A stretch of 23,882 nucleotides of DNA from CBFDBF01 sp050287725 (GTDB lineage: Bacteria; Pseudomonadota; Gammaproteobacteria; Chromatiales; Chromatiaceae): NCBI GenBank assembly GCA_050287725.1, contig JBNKCL010000075.1:1-23882 (forward strand). The letters run 5' to 3'. Below are positions 1 through 5,984 of this stretch, piece after piece (the first letter of the stretch is position 1; each line of letters starts with the position of its first letter). The notes beneath the pieces are model-generated. The model had not been told where the DNA came from. It saw nothing but the letters and a program-made list of their open reading frames with translations, and ran no database searches. The position numbers and the translations under genes were made by a program.

Positions 1-1133
1 CGCGCCGCCTCGATCATCTTACCGACAATCGCCTTGGAGTCAGCCGGATTCTCTAGCAGGAAGGCATTGAAGTTATCCGCCAATAGGCTCTCGACAATAC
101 CCTTGATCTCGGATGAGACCAGTTTGTCTTTGGTCTGTGAAGAGAACTTGGGGTCTGGAATCTTGACCGAAAGTACAGCGGTCAGCCCCTCTCTGGCATC
201 ATCGCCGGTGGTATTGACCTTCTGTTTCTTCGCCAACCCCGCCGTCTCGATATACTGATTGAGGGTACGGGTAAGTCCTGCCTTAAATCCAGCCAGATGG
301 GTACCCCCGTCTCGCTGCGGTATATTGTTGGTAAAACAGAATATGCTCTCCTGATATGACTCGGTCCACTGCATTGCAAGCTCTACAGTCACATCATCTC
401 GCTCGGCTATGAAATAAAATACCTTACTATGCAGTGGGGTTTTTTTGCGGCTGAGGTGCTCGACAAAGGCCTGGATACCGCCCTGATATTCGAAGGTGTC
501 CTCCCTATCCTTGGACTCATCCCGCAGGATTATTCTCACCCCTGAGTTGAGGAACGATAGCTCTCGTAGCCGTTTTGCCAGGATGTCGTAGTGCAACTCT
601 ATATTGCTGAACGTCTCCGCACTCGCCTTGAAGGTGATCTCTGTGCCGCTCTTATCCGTCTCCCCAATCTCGGCAAGCGGGGCCTGCGGTTCGCCCAGGC
701 GGTACTCCTGTTGGTAGGTCTTGCCACCGCGATGGATAGTGAGAGTAAGCTCCTCAGAGAGCGCGTTTACTACCGATACACCCACACCATGCAGCCCGCC
801 GGAGACCTTGTAGGAGTTGTCGTCGAACTTCCCGCCGGCGTGCAAAACCGTCATGATCACCTCGGCGGCCGATCGGTTCTCCTCCGGGTGGATATCCACC
901 GGGATACCGCGACCGTTGTCGGACACCGTGACCGACTGATCCTCATGCACGACGACCCGGATCTCCGTACAGTGCCCGGCCAGGGCCTCATCGATGGAGT
1001 TGTCCACCACCTCGAACACCATATGGTGGAGGCCGGTCCCGTCGTCGGTATCGCCGATGTACATGCCGGGACGCTTGCGCACGGCGTCGAGGCCTTTGAG
1101 TACCTTGATGCTGGAAGAGTCGTACGTGGTCAT
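1..1133 (-). CDS. gyrB: DNA gyrase subunit B, N-terminal part (runs off the left edge)
   Basis: GyrB is the ATPase subunit of DNA gyrase, which introduces negative supercoils. About 377 residues are visible of a protein usually near 800, so the TOPRIM and C-terminal parts lie outside the window. The N-terminus reads MTTYDSSSIKVLKGLDAVRKR followed by PGMYIGDT. The GHKL ATPase motifs are present: EVVDNSIDEA with the catalytic Glu and Mg-binding Asn, VSDNGRGIPV, and the lid GGLHGVGVSVVNALS. The transducer domain follows, with IPQRDGGTH. I chose the ATG at 1133 because GGAG lies about 8 bases upstream. An in-frame ATG at 1145 would add MEQQ but has no obvious ribosome-binding site. The gene is last in the leftward dnaA-dnaN-recF-gyrB series, 105 bases after recF, and a parS-like palindrome lies in that gap. 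The identity is certain; the exact start is slightly less so. Confidence 0.97.
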   Translation of the reverse strand, partial: MTTYDSSSIKVLKGLDAVRKRPGMYIGDTDDGTGLHHMVFEVVDNSIDEALAGHCTEIRVVVHEDQSVTVSDNGRGIPVDIHPEENRSAAEVIMTVLHAGGKFDDNSYKVSGGLHGVGVSVVNALSEELTLTIHRGGKTYQQEYRLGEPQAPLAEIGETDKSGTEITFKASAETFSNIELHYDILAKRLRELSFLNSGVRIILRDESKDREDTFEYQGGIQAFVEHLSRKKTPLHSKVFYFIAERDDVTVELAMQWTESYQESIFCFTNNIPQRDGGTHLAGFKAGLTRTLNQYIETAGLAKKQKVNTTGDDAREGLTAVLSVKIPDPKFSSQTKDKLVSSEIKGIVESLLADNFNAFLLENPADSKAIVGKMIEAA

Positions 1134-1216
1134 CTGCTGCTCCATGAAGAAACCGGTCCATTATACACTGTTCCCGGGGATTCCTTCCCTCCGTCCGGCG
1201 CCGAAACGGGCGATAT

Positions 1217-1232
1217 GGTTCCACGTGGAACC
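1217..1232. promoter_or_regulatory. parS-like centromere site 1
   Basis: GGTTCCACGTGGAACC is a perfect 16-bp palindrome in the recF-gyrB gap, a few bases beyond the recF stop. Its 14-bp core GTTCCACGTGGAAC is the family pattern of the chromosomal parS site bound by ParB. It shares this core exactly with two other sites in the window. A full parA-parB pair is encoded at 15243-16957, so a cognate binding protein is present. Binding is inferred from the match, not shown. Confidence 0.85.
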
Positions 1233-1238
1233 CGAAAA

Positions 1239-2303
1239 TCAGGCTTGGCTCAACACCCCATGTTCCACGTGGAACACACCGTCCGCGCCGGCCCCTTCGA
1301 ACAGGGCCCGGTCAACCCCGGAGATGAAGGTTTGCGCCCCGCAGGCGCGCAGCTCCGCTACCAGCTTCTGGCGATTCTCCACATCCAGTTCCGCAGCAAG
1401 GTCGTCAACGATCATCACCGTGCCGATGCCGGTTTTCTGTGAGATCAGCCGGGTCTGCGCAATCTGCATGGCGGCGACGAGCAGTTTTTGTTGTCCGCGT
1501 GAGGCCTTTTTCTCCGCCGCCATGCCATGGAGCTTTACTACCAGATCCGCACGTTGCGGACCCACCTGGGTATATCCCTTTTTTCCGTCCCCCTCTTTGG
1601 TTCGTTCAAACGCCTGGCCCAGGCTTATCCCCTCCGCCCAACCGCGCCGCCATTCGATTTTGATGTCCAAATTGGGCGCCAGCCTTTGTGCGACCTCGTC
1701 GATCTCCGTTTTGAGGGATGCCAGATAGTGCTCCCGCGCCTGATTGATCGCCTCCCCGGCCCGCTCCAGCTCCACGTCCCAGGCGGTCGTGTCTCGCCAC
1801 CTTTCCCGCAATGCCGCGTTTCTTTGCAACAGCAGCCGCTGATAGCGCTCCGTCATCTCACGATATCTTGGTTCCACGTGGAACACCCCAAGGTCGATAT
1901 AGCGCCGCCGATATTGAGGGCCCCGCTCCAGGATCTCATGGGAATTTGGGGTCAGGATGGAGAGCGGCAGCCGTTTCGCCAGCTCCGAGACCCGGGTGAT
2001 TCTGTTTCCGTCGATACGGATCTCGGTGGTTTCGCGATCCTTTCGTACCCCAAACCGGTTCTCCGTCCCCTGGGGCGTTGCGACCAGCCCGAACAGCTCC
2101 ATCCGCTCTGCGCCGTGTCGAATCAAAGGCCGATTCTCCCGGGTCCGGAAGGAACGTCCACGTCCCAGGATGTAGATCGCCTCCAGGATAGAGCTCTTTC
2201 CGGAGCCGTTCGGGCCCCAGATCAGGTTGATCCCTTCCGCACACTCCATCTCCATCCCCTCGATGTTCCGGAGATTGGTGATTCTGATCTGTTGGAGTGT
2301 CAT
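1239..2303 (-). CDS. recF: DNA replication and repair protein RecF
   Basis: RecF is an SMC-like ATPase that helps load RecA at single-strand gaps with RecO and RecR. The 354 residues match the usual length of about 357. The N-terminus has the expected MTLQQIRITNLRNIEG followed by the Walker A loop GPNGSGKS (about residues 30-37). The C-terminal ABC-type region has SRGQQKLLVAAMQIAQ (signature motif) and VDDLAAELD (Walker B and D-loop). The ATG at 2303 gives the family's normal N-terminus, although no strong ribosome-binding site is visible before it. The gene lies 113 bases after dnaN and is probably co-transcribed with it. Two parS-like palindromes lie in the coding region, encoding FHVE near residue 141 and again near the C-terminus. 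The protein ends GVFHVEHGVLSQA. Confidence 0.97.
   Translation of the reverse strand: MTLQQIRITNLRNIEGMEMECAEGINLIWGPNGSGKSSILEAIYILGRGRSFRTRENRPLIRHGAERMELFGLVATPQGTENRFGVRKDRETTEIRIDGNRITRVSELAKRLPLSILTPNSHEILERGPQYRRRYIDLGVFHVEPRYREMTERYQRLLLQRNAALRERWRDTTAWDVELERAGEAINQAREHYLASLKTEIDEVAQRLAPNLDIKIEWRRGWAEGISLGQAFERTKEGDGKKGYTQVGPQRADLVVKLHGMAAEKKASRGQQKLLVAAMQIAQTRLISQKTGIGTVMIVDDLAAELDVENRQKLVAELRACGAQTFISGVDRALFEGAGADGVFHVEHGVLSQA
1261..1276. promoter_or_regulatory. parS-like centromere site 2 (inside the recF 3' end)
   Basis: TGTTCCACGTGGAACA is a perfect 16-bp palindrome and the best match in the window to the parS consensus (TGTTNCACGTGAAACA and its symmetric form). It lies 28 bases from site 1 and within the last codons of recF, where it encodes the FHVEH stretch of the RecF C-terminus. 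It is expected to be a ParB loading site near the origin. Confidence 0.9.
1870..1885. promoter_or_regulatory. parS-like centromere site 3 (inside recF)
   Basis: GGTTCCACGTGGAACA contains the same 14-bp palindromic core as the other two sites and differs only at one flanking base. It encodes VFHVE near RecF residues 140-144, a stretch I recall as conserved in gammaproteobacterial RecF. Part of the match may therefore reflect protein constraint. The site lies about 1.6 kb from the dnaN-dnaA spacer. Confidence 0.75.
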
Positions 2304-2416
2304 TGGTCTGGGTGAAAGCCGACGGTCTCTTTCACCGATGAAAGATTTGTGATTGTGGTGCGCTTATCTCCAAGCGATCAACCGAAAGTCTTCGGTTGAT
2401 CGCCCCGGCCTCTTGC
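2304..2416 (-). repeat. dnaN-recF spacer with two hairpin structures
   Basis: This 113-base spacer holds two kinds of inverted repeat. The first is a perfect 13-bp stem, GCGATCAACCGAA at 2374-2386 and its complement at 2391-2403, with a 4-base loop. It lies 13 bases beyond the dnaN stop in the direction of transcription. No run of U follows it, so it is not a standard intrinsic terminator; it may attenuate transcription, stabilise the dnaN mRNA 3' end or mark a processing site. The second is a pair of competing stems next to recF: TCTTTCA (2328-2334) with TGAAAGA (2339-2345), or GGTGAAAG (2311-2318) with CTTTCACC (2329-2336). Only one of these can form at a time. Any role is inference. Confidence 0.6.
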
Positions 2417-3517
2417 TTAGAGTCTCATCGGCATCACGACATAACGGCTTTCGCTGGAATCCGAAGACCCGATCAGGCAGCTGCTGTTCTCGTCTTTAAG
2501 CTGCATCTTGATCTCCTTGGCATCGATCACGGAAAGCACGTCGATCAAATAGCCGACATTAAACCCGATGGCGATCTCTTCACTGTTGTAGCCGACATCC
2601 AGCTCCTCTTCCGCTTCCTCCTGCTCCGGATTGTGCGCAAGTAGCTGGACCACCCCCGGCTTGAACTGAAATCGGATTCCCCGGTATTTCTCATTCGAAA
2701 GAATGGAGGTCCGCTGCAGCGCCTGTTTCATCAGCTCCCGATCCGCGATGACCTCTTTGTCCAGATCCGCCGGGATCACTTTTTTGTAATCCGGGAACTT
2801 CCCGTCGATCAGTTTGGAGGTAAAGACCGTGTCTCCCAACAGGATCCGGATGTGGTTCGCGCCGACCTCTATCGCAATCTCCCTTTCGTCGTCGGAAAGC
2901 ATGCGCGAAAGCTCAAGGACCGCTTTTCTCGGAATAATCACCTGGAAGTCGTTCGTCTCTGCCGCCCCCGCTTGCTGCTCATTGAGCGCCAGCCTGTGTC
3001 CGTCCGTTGCCACCGTGCGAATCAGCGACCCCTCCTTTTCAAACAGCATCCCGTTCAGATAGTACCGAACGTCCTGCTGCGCCATGGCAAAGTGGGTCTT
3101 CTCCAGCATCCCCTTCAGCTTTCCTTCCTGGATGGAGAATTGGTGCAGCATCCCGCTCGGTTCAATGGACGGGTAATCCCGTGCCGGCAACATGCCTAAT
3201 GTAAACCGACTCTTTCCGGAGCGAATGGTGGCTCGTTCCTTTTCCACCGAGATCTCAATCTTCGCCTCATCCGGCAGGGCGCGGCAGATATCGATCAGCT
3301 TTCTTGCGGGCAGCGTGAAATCCCGCTCCTCCTGCAGGGCCACGTCCACCGATGTCTTCAATTCCACTTCCAGATCCGTGGCTGTGATACTCATCCGACC
3401 ATTGCTGGCATTGATTAGGATATTCGCCAGGATTGGAAGTGTCTGTCTCCTTTCAACCACACCTCCAACAAGCTGCAGGGGCCGCAATAGTGATTCCTTA
3501 TCGGTGCTTATCTTCAT
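2417..3517 (-). CDS. dnaN: DNA polymerase III beta sliding clamp
   Basis: DnaN forms the dimeric ring that tethers DNA polymerase III and other repair enzymes to DNA. The 366 residues equal the standard length. The start MKISTDKESLLRPLQLVGGV and the following ERRQTLPILANILI are typical, as are the internal TDGHRLALNEQ segment and the C-terminal end YVVMPMRL, which forms the partner-binding pocket region. Three clamp domains of about 120 residues each fit the length. The ATG at 3517 is the family's normal start; upstream there is only a weak purine stretch (AGAG). The gene is separated from dnaA by 210 AT-rich bases holding DnaA boxes. It may therefore be transcribed both from upstream of dnaA and from a promoter inside the spacer, and DnaA binding there could regulate it. 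Confidence 0.98.
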   Translation of the reverse strand: MKISTDKESLLRPLQLVGGVVERRQTLPILANILINASNGRMSITATDLEVELKTSVDVALQEERDFTLPARKLIDICRALPDEAKIEISVEKERATIRSGKSRFTLGMLPARDYPSIEPSGMLHQFSIQEGKLKGMLEKTHFAMAQQDVRYYLNGMLFEKEGSLIRTVATDGHRLALNEQQAGAAETNDFQVIIPRKAVLELSRMLSDDEREIAIEVGANHIRILLGDTVFTSKLIDGKFPDYKKVIPADLDKEVIADRELMKQALQRTSILSNEKYRGIRFQFKPGVVQLLAHNPEQEEAEEELDVGYNSEEIAIGFNVGYLIDVLSVIDAKEIKMQLKDENSSCLIGSSDSSESRYVVMPMRL

Positions 3518-3586
3518 GTTTCAGATCTCTAAATAAAACTAACTTGAAGTTAAAGATTTATTACTGTTATTAGCAACGGTCTTTCT

Positions 3587-3595
3587 TGTGGATAT
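3587..3595 (-). promoter_or_regulatory. DnaA box, one mismatch
   Basis: TGTGGATAT reads ATATCCACA on the minus strand, one mismatch from TTATCCACA. It lies at the edge of the AT-rich stretch. Confidence 0.5.
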
Positions 3596-3639
3596 CTAAT
3601 ATTTTTGTTTAATATCAGCTAGTTACAAATATGTAAGGC

Positions 3640-3648
3640 TGTTGATAA
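3640..3648 (-). promoter_or_regulatory. DnaA box, one mismatch
   Basis: TGTTGATAA reads TTATCAACA on the minus strand, one mismatch from the consensus. It lies on the dnaA-facing side of the AT-rich stretch. Confidence 0.5.
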
Positions 3649-3672
3649 CTTTCCTTATGCCTGTCCACTTGC

Positions 3673-3681
3673 TGTGGATAA
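3673..3681 (-). promoter_or_regulatory. DnaA box, exact
   Basis: TGTGGATAA is an exact TTATCCACA on the minus strand, between dnaN and dnaA. Confidence 0.8.
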
Positions 3682-3718
3682 AAATGGCCGTTATGCGCAT
3701 GGCGTCTTCACTAACAGC

Positions 3719-3727
3719 TTATCCACA
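3719..3727 (+). promoter_or_regulatory. DnaA box, exact
   Basis: TTATCCACA on the plus strand is immediately adjacent to the dnaA stop codon (3728-3730). It faces the opposite way to the exact box 37 bases further left. Confidence 0.8.
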
Positions 3728-5077
3728 TCAATTGGTCAGCGTTCTCAACAGGTTTGCATAATCTTCCGCGACACGCAGATCGCTCTCTTTTAGCTCCGCC
3801 ACCTTTCTTGTTGCATAGAGCACGGTCGTATGGTCCCGGCCACCGAAGGCGTTTCCGATTTCCGGGAGACTATGGTTGGTCAACTCCTTAGCCAAAGTCA
3901 TTGCAATTTGTCTGGGTCGCGCGATCATTCTGCTTCTGCTGGTCGACAGAAGTTCCGACGCACGAATCTTATAGTACTCCGCCACCGTTTTCTGAATATT
4001 CTCTATTGTGACCAGCTTATCCTGGGCCGCAAGCATGTCCCGCAGGGCATCCTTGGCGAACTCCTGTGTTATGGGGCGCCCGGTGAACTCCGCATTGGCA
4101 ATGATGCGGCGTAGGGCGCCTTCCAACTCACGGATATTCGAACGTACTCGTTTTCCGATGAAAAAGGCTACCTCATTCGGAAGATCGACACCAAACAACT
4201 GGATCGCCTTTTTCTTCAAAATCGCAACGCGGGTTTCCAGATCCGGCGGTTCAATGGCGACCGTCAGGCCCCAACCGAAACGGGAGCGAAGACGCTCTTC
4301 GAGCCCTGCGACCTCTTTGGGAAAACGGTCGCTGGTGAGAATGATCTGTTGCCGGGATTCGAACAGTGCATTGAAGGTGTGAAAGAACTCCTCTTGGGAG
4401 CGCTCTTTCCCCGCAAAGAATTGGACGTCGTCGATCAACAGGGCGTTGACCGAACGATACTTCCGCTTAAACTCGTCTATCTTGTTGTTTTGCAGCGCTT
4501 TTACCATCTGCGCCACAAAACCTTCGGAGTGCAGATAGACGACGCGGGCATCCCGGTTTTTAGAGAGAATGAGATTCCCAATGGCGTGCATGAGATGGGT
4601 CTTCCCCAGCCCGACACCGCCGTAGATAAACAGGGGGTTGTATACGTTCCCGGGGTTTTCACCGACCTGCATGGAAGCGGCCCGAGCGAGTTGGTTAGAC
4701 TTGCCTTCCACGAAGGTCTCGAAGGTAAATCCCGGATTGATGTTGCTGGTGAGAAAATCGTCCCGGGCAGCCCTGTTACGGGAGAAGGCGCCGTTGAGGC
4801 CCGCGCCGGAAGTTTGCGTTTCCGGGATGGTGGCGTGAACGCGACTGCCGATCTCCAGATTAACCTCTATATCTTGCCCGCCCGGGAGGGTGTTTATGTA
4901 CTCCCGGATCCGTTCGATATGGTGTTTTTGAATCCAGTCAAGAACGAACCGGTTGGGCGCCAACAGCCGCAGGGCATCTTCTGTCTCGATCGGCTGTAAG
5001 GGGCGAATCCAGGTGTTGAATTCCTGTCCGGATAGGACCCCTTCCAGGTAGACGGTACACCGATTCCACAGATTCAC
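3728..5077 (-). CDS. dnaA: Chromosomal replication initiator protein DnaA
   Basis: DnaA binds DnaA boxes as an ATP complex, melts the origin and recruits helicase. The 449 residues show all four domains. Domain I is at about 1-80 (WIRPLQPIE); a short linker runs to about 110. The AAA+ domain has Walker A GGVGLGKT (153-160) and Walker B LLIDD (213-217). The DNA-binding domain has the signature GGRDHTTVLYA (about 412-422) and ends near 449. The start is GTG at 5077, since a TAA stop lies directly upstream in the same frame and the protein then begins MNLWNRCTVYLEGVLSGQEF as expected. AAGAG about 10 bases upstream is a modest ribosome-binding site. The gene leads the leftward group and is divergent from rpmH. 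A DnaA box at 5193-5201 in its upstream region suggests possible autoregulation. Confidence 0.98.
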   Translation of the reverse strand: MNLWNRCTVYLEGVLSGQEFNTWIRPLQPIETEDALRLLAPNRFVLDWIQKHHIERIREYINTLPGGQDIEVNLEIGSRVHATIPETQTSGAGLNGAFSRNRAARDDFLTSNINPGFTFETFVEGKSNQLARAASMQVGENPGNVYNPLFIYGGVGLGKTHLMHAIGNLILSKNRDARVVYLHSEGFVAQMVKALQNNKIDEFKRKYRSVNALLIDDVQFFAGKERSQEEFFHTFNALFESRQQIILTSDRFPKEVAGLEERLRSRFGWGLTVAIEPPDLETRVAILKKKAIQLFGVDLPNEVAFFIGKRVRSNIRELEGALRRIIANAEFTGRPITQEFAKDALRDMLAAQDKLVTIENIQKTVAEYYKIRASELLSTSRSRMIARPRQIAMTLAKELTNHSLPEIGNAFGGRDHTTVLYATRKVAELKESDLRVAEDYANLLRTLTN

Positions 5078-5192
5078 TTATGTATGCTCTTTTACTTTAT
5101 GCTTATTAGATTGCGGGAGGGTTGATGTCCCTTGGTGTTCAACAATCATGACAAGGTGTCTAAGGGTGGCAGTCTACCGCTAACCGATGAAG

Positions 5193-5201
5193 TTATCCAC
5201 A
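5193..5201 (+). promoter_or_regulatory. DnaA box, exact
   Basis: TTATCCACA lies between dnaA and rpmH, about 116 bases upstream of the dnaA start. It is the only exact box seen in this gap and could mediate dnaA autoregulation. Confidence 0.75.
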
Positions 5202-5289
5202 GCCTTTCCGCCGGAGGATTTCAGTTCGAGAGAGCCGTTCAAATTCGGCTTGCCGGGGTCGGGCCGATATCGGTAATGCGTCGCTCTTA

Positions 5290-5318
5290 TTGACAGGAGA
5301 GGCTGCTCAAAGTACTCT
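5290..5318 (+). promoter_or_regulatory. sigma70-type promoter for rpmH
   Basis: A perfect -35 TTGACA (5290-5295) is followed after 17 bases by the -10 TACTCT (5313-5318). It points at rpmH, whose start is 64 bases further on. The leader between them has G/C-rich segments and a T-run. This is the likely promoter of the rpmH-rnpA transcript. Confidence 0.75.
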
Positions 5319-5381
5319 TAGCGGCCTTTTTTCCGCCCCTCTTTTTCCGGGGTGTTGGGATATTTTACTTGGTGTACCGGT

Positions 5382-5516
5382 ATGAAAAGAACCTATCAAC
5401 CCAGCAAATTAAAGCGGGCTCGTGACCACGGATTTCGTGCCCGGATGGCGACCCGCGGCGGGCGGAATGTTTTGAAGGCTCGTCGCGCCAAGGGCCGGGC
5501 TCGCCTCATCCCCTAG
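5382..5516 (+). CDS. rpmH: 50S ribosomal protein L34
   Basis: L34 is a small basic protein of the large ribosomal subunit. The 44-residue product begins MKRTYQPSKLKRARDHGFRA, continues RMATRGGRNVLKARRAKGRA and ends RLIP. This matches the family across its length (46 residues in E. coli, so two shorter at the C-terminus). About a third of the residues are Arg or Lys. The ATG at 5382 is fixed by the invariant MKRT start. A strong promoter lies 64 bases upstream, and rnpA follows after 12 bases, the near-universal partner arrangement. Confidence 0.98.
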   Translation: MKRTYQPSKLKRARDHGFRARMATRGGRNVLKARRAKGRARLIP

Positions 5517-5528
5517 TGTTGCACGCCG

Positions 5529-5885
5529 TTGCCGGAACATAACGCGGCCTTTCCTCGTTCTGTTCGGCTGTTGACCGCCGCTGATTACCGACGGGTTTTT
5601 CAACAGCCCTCGAAACTGTCGGAACGGTGCTGTGCGGTGCGGTTTCGGGTTAATGGCCTGGGATATGCGCGGCTCGGTTTGGCGATTTCCCGAAAAACCG
5701 TCCGCCGGGCCGTGGATCGTAATCGAATCAAACGGCTTATCCGGGAGAGTTTTCGGCAAAACCGCCGATTTTTGGACAGCCTCGACGTTGTGATTTTGAG
5801 TGCAAACTCCACCGCCGACCTTAGTAATCGTGACTTGCGGGATATCCTTGCCAAACTGTGGCGAAAAGTCGGCGAAGCATGTTGA
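5529..5885 (+). CDS. rnpA: Ribonuclease P protein component
   Basis: RnpA is the basic protein that helps the RNase P RNA cut 5' leaders from pre-tRNAs. The 118 residues are the usual length. The N-terminal FPRSVRLLTAADYRRVFQQP and the RNR signature RRAVDRNRIKRLIRESFR (about residues 59-76) identify it. The only plausible start is TTG at 5529: no ATG or GTG occurs in frame before the conserved FPRSVRLL, and a TAG (the rpmH stop) lies in frame just upstream. No good ribosome-binding site is visible, so translation may be coupled to rpmH, whose stop is 12 bases away. The usual next gene, yidD, is not found; yidC follows after about 100 bases. Confidence 0.95.
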   Translation: MPEHNAAFPRSVRLLTAADYRRVFQQPSKLSERCCAVRFRVNGLGYARLGLAISRKTVRRAVDRNRIKRLIRESFRQNRRFLDSLDVVILSANSTADLSNRDLRDILAKLWRKVGEAC

Positions 5886-5926
5886 TTCGCGACGCCAGCA
5901 ACCGCCGATCACAGTGAGCGCCGATT

Positions 5927-5932
5927 TATAAT
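5927..5932 (+). promoter_or_regulatory. possible -10 element upstream of yidC
   Basis: TATAAT lies 52 bases before the yidC start in the rnpA-yidC gap. No recognisable -35 sits 16-18 bases further upstream, so this is a weak candidate for a yidC promoter. Confidence 0.25.
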
Positions 5933-5984
5933 AGAATCCCTATGCCTCGCTCCGAACCATTTTTCACCATAGTTGGAAACCTTC

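Larger units (their letters stand above)
3518..3727. other. oriC: dnaN-dnaA intergenic region, candidate replication origin
   Basis: This 210-base spacer has the hallmarks of a bacterial origin. Positions 3541-3660 contain 34 G or C in 120 bases by hand count (about 28 percent), far below the flanking genes, and could serve as the unwinding element. Two exact DnaA boxes (TTATCCACA at 3719-3727 and its complement at 3673-3681) and two one-mismatch boxes (3587-3595 and 3640-3648) lie in it. No GATC occurs in 3531-3727. In Pseudomonas putida both the dnaA-rpmH and dnaA-dnaN regions have been reported to support autonomous replication, so this region and 5078-5381 are both candidates. By box count and AT content this one looks stronger. 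Confidence 0.6.
5078..5381. other. dnaA-rpmH divergent intergenic region
   Basis: This 304-base region separates the leftward replication genes from the rightward rpmH-rnpA group. It must hold the promoters for both directions. One exact DnaA box lies at 5193-5201 and a strong rpmH promoter at 5290-5318. I saw no further exact boxes and no GATC. Base composition is unremarkable on the dnaA side (28 G or C in 5101-5160) and GC-richer towards rpmH. In pseudomonads the equivalent gap is oriC, so it stays a candidate, but it has few of the expected features. Confidence 0.6.

Noticed and set aside
1134..1145. In-frame ATG at 1145 as the gyrB start
   Set aside because: It has no ribosome-binding site upstream, whereas the ATG at 1133 is preceded by GGAG at a suitable distance and gives a normal GyrB N-terminus.
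2374..2403. Hairpin considered as an intrinsic terminator of dnaN
   Set aside because: The base pairing is perfect, but the sequence after it in the direction of transcription has no U-run.
5879..5917. Twelve-codon frame overlapping the end of rnpA, considered as a yidD remnant
   Set aside because: The short product (MLIRDASNRRSQ) shows none of the YidD features such as the conserved cysteines and the Pro-Ser-Cys motif.
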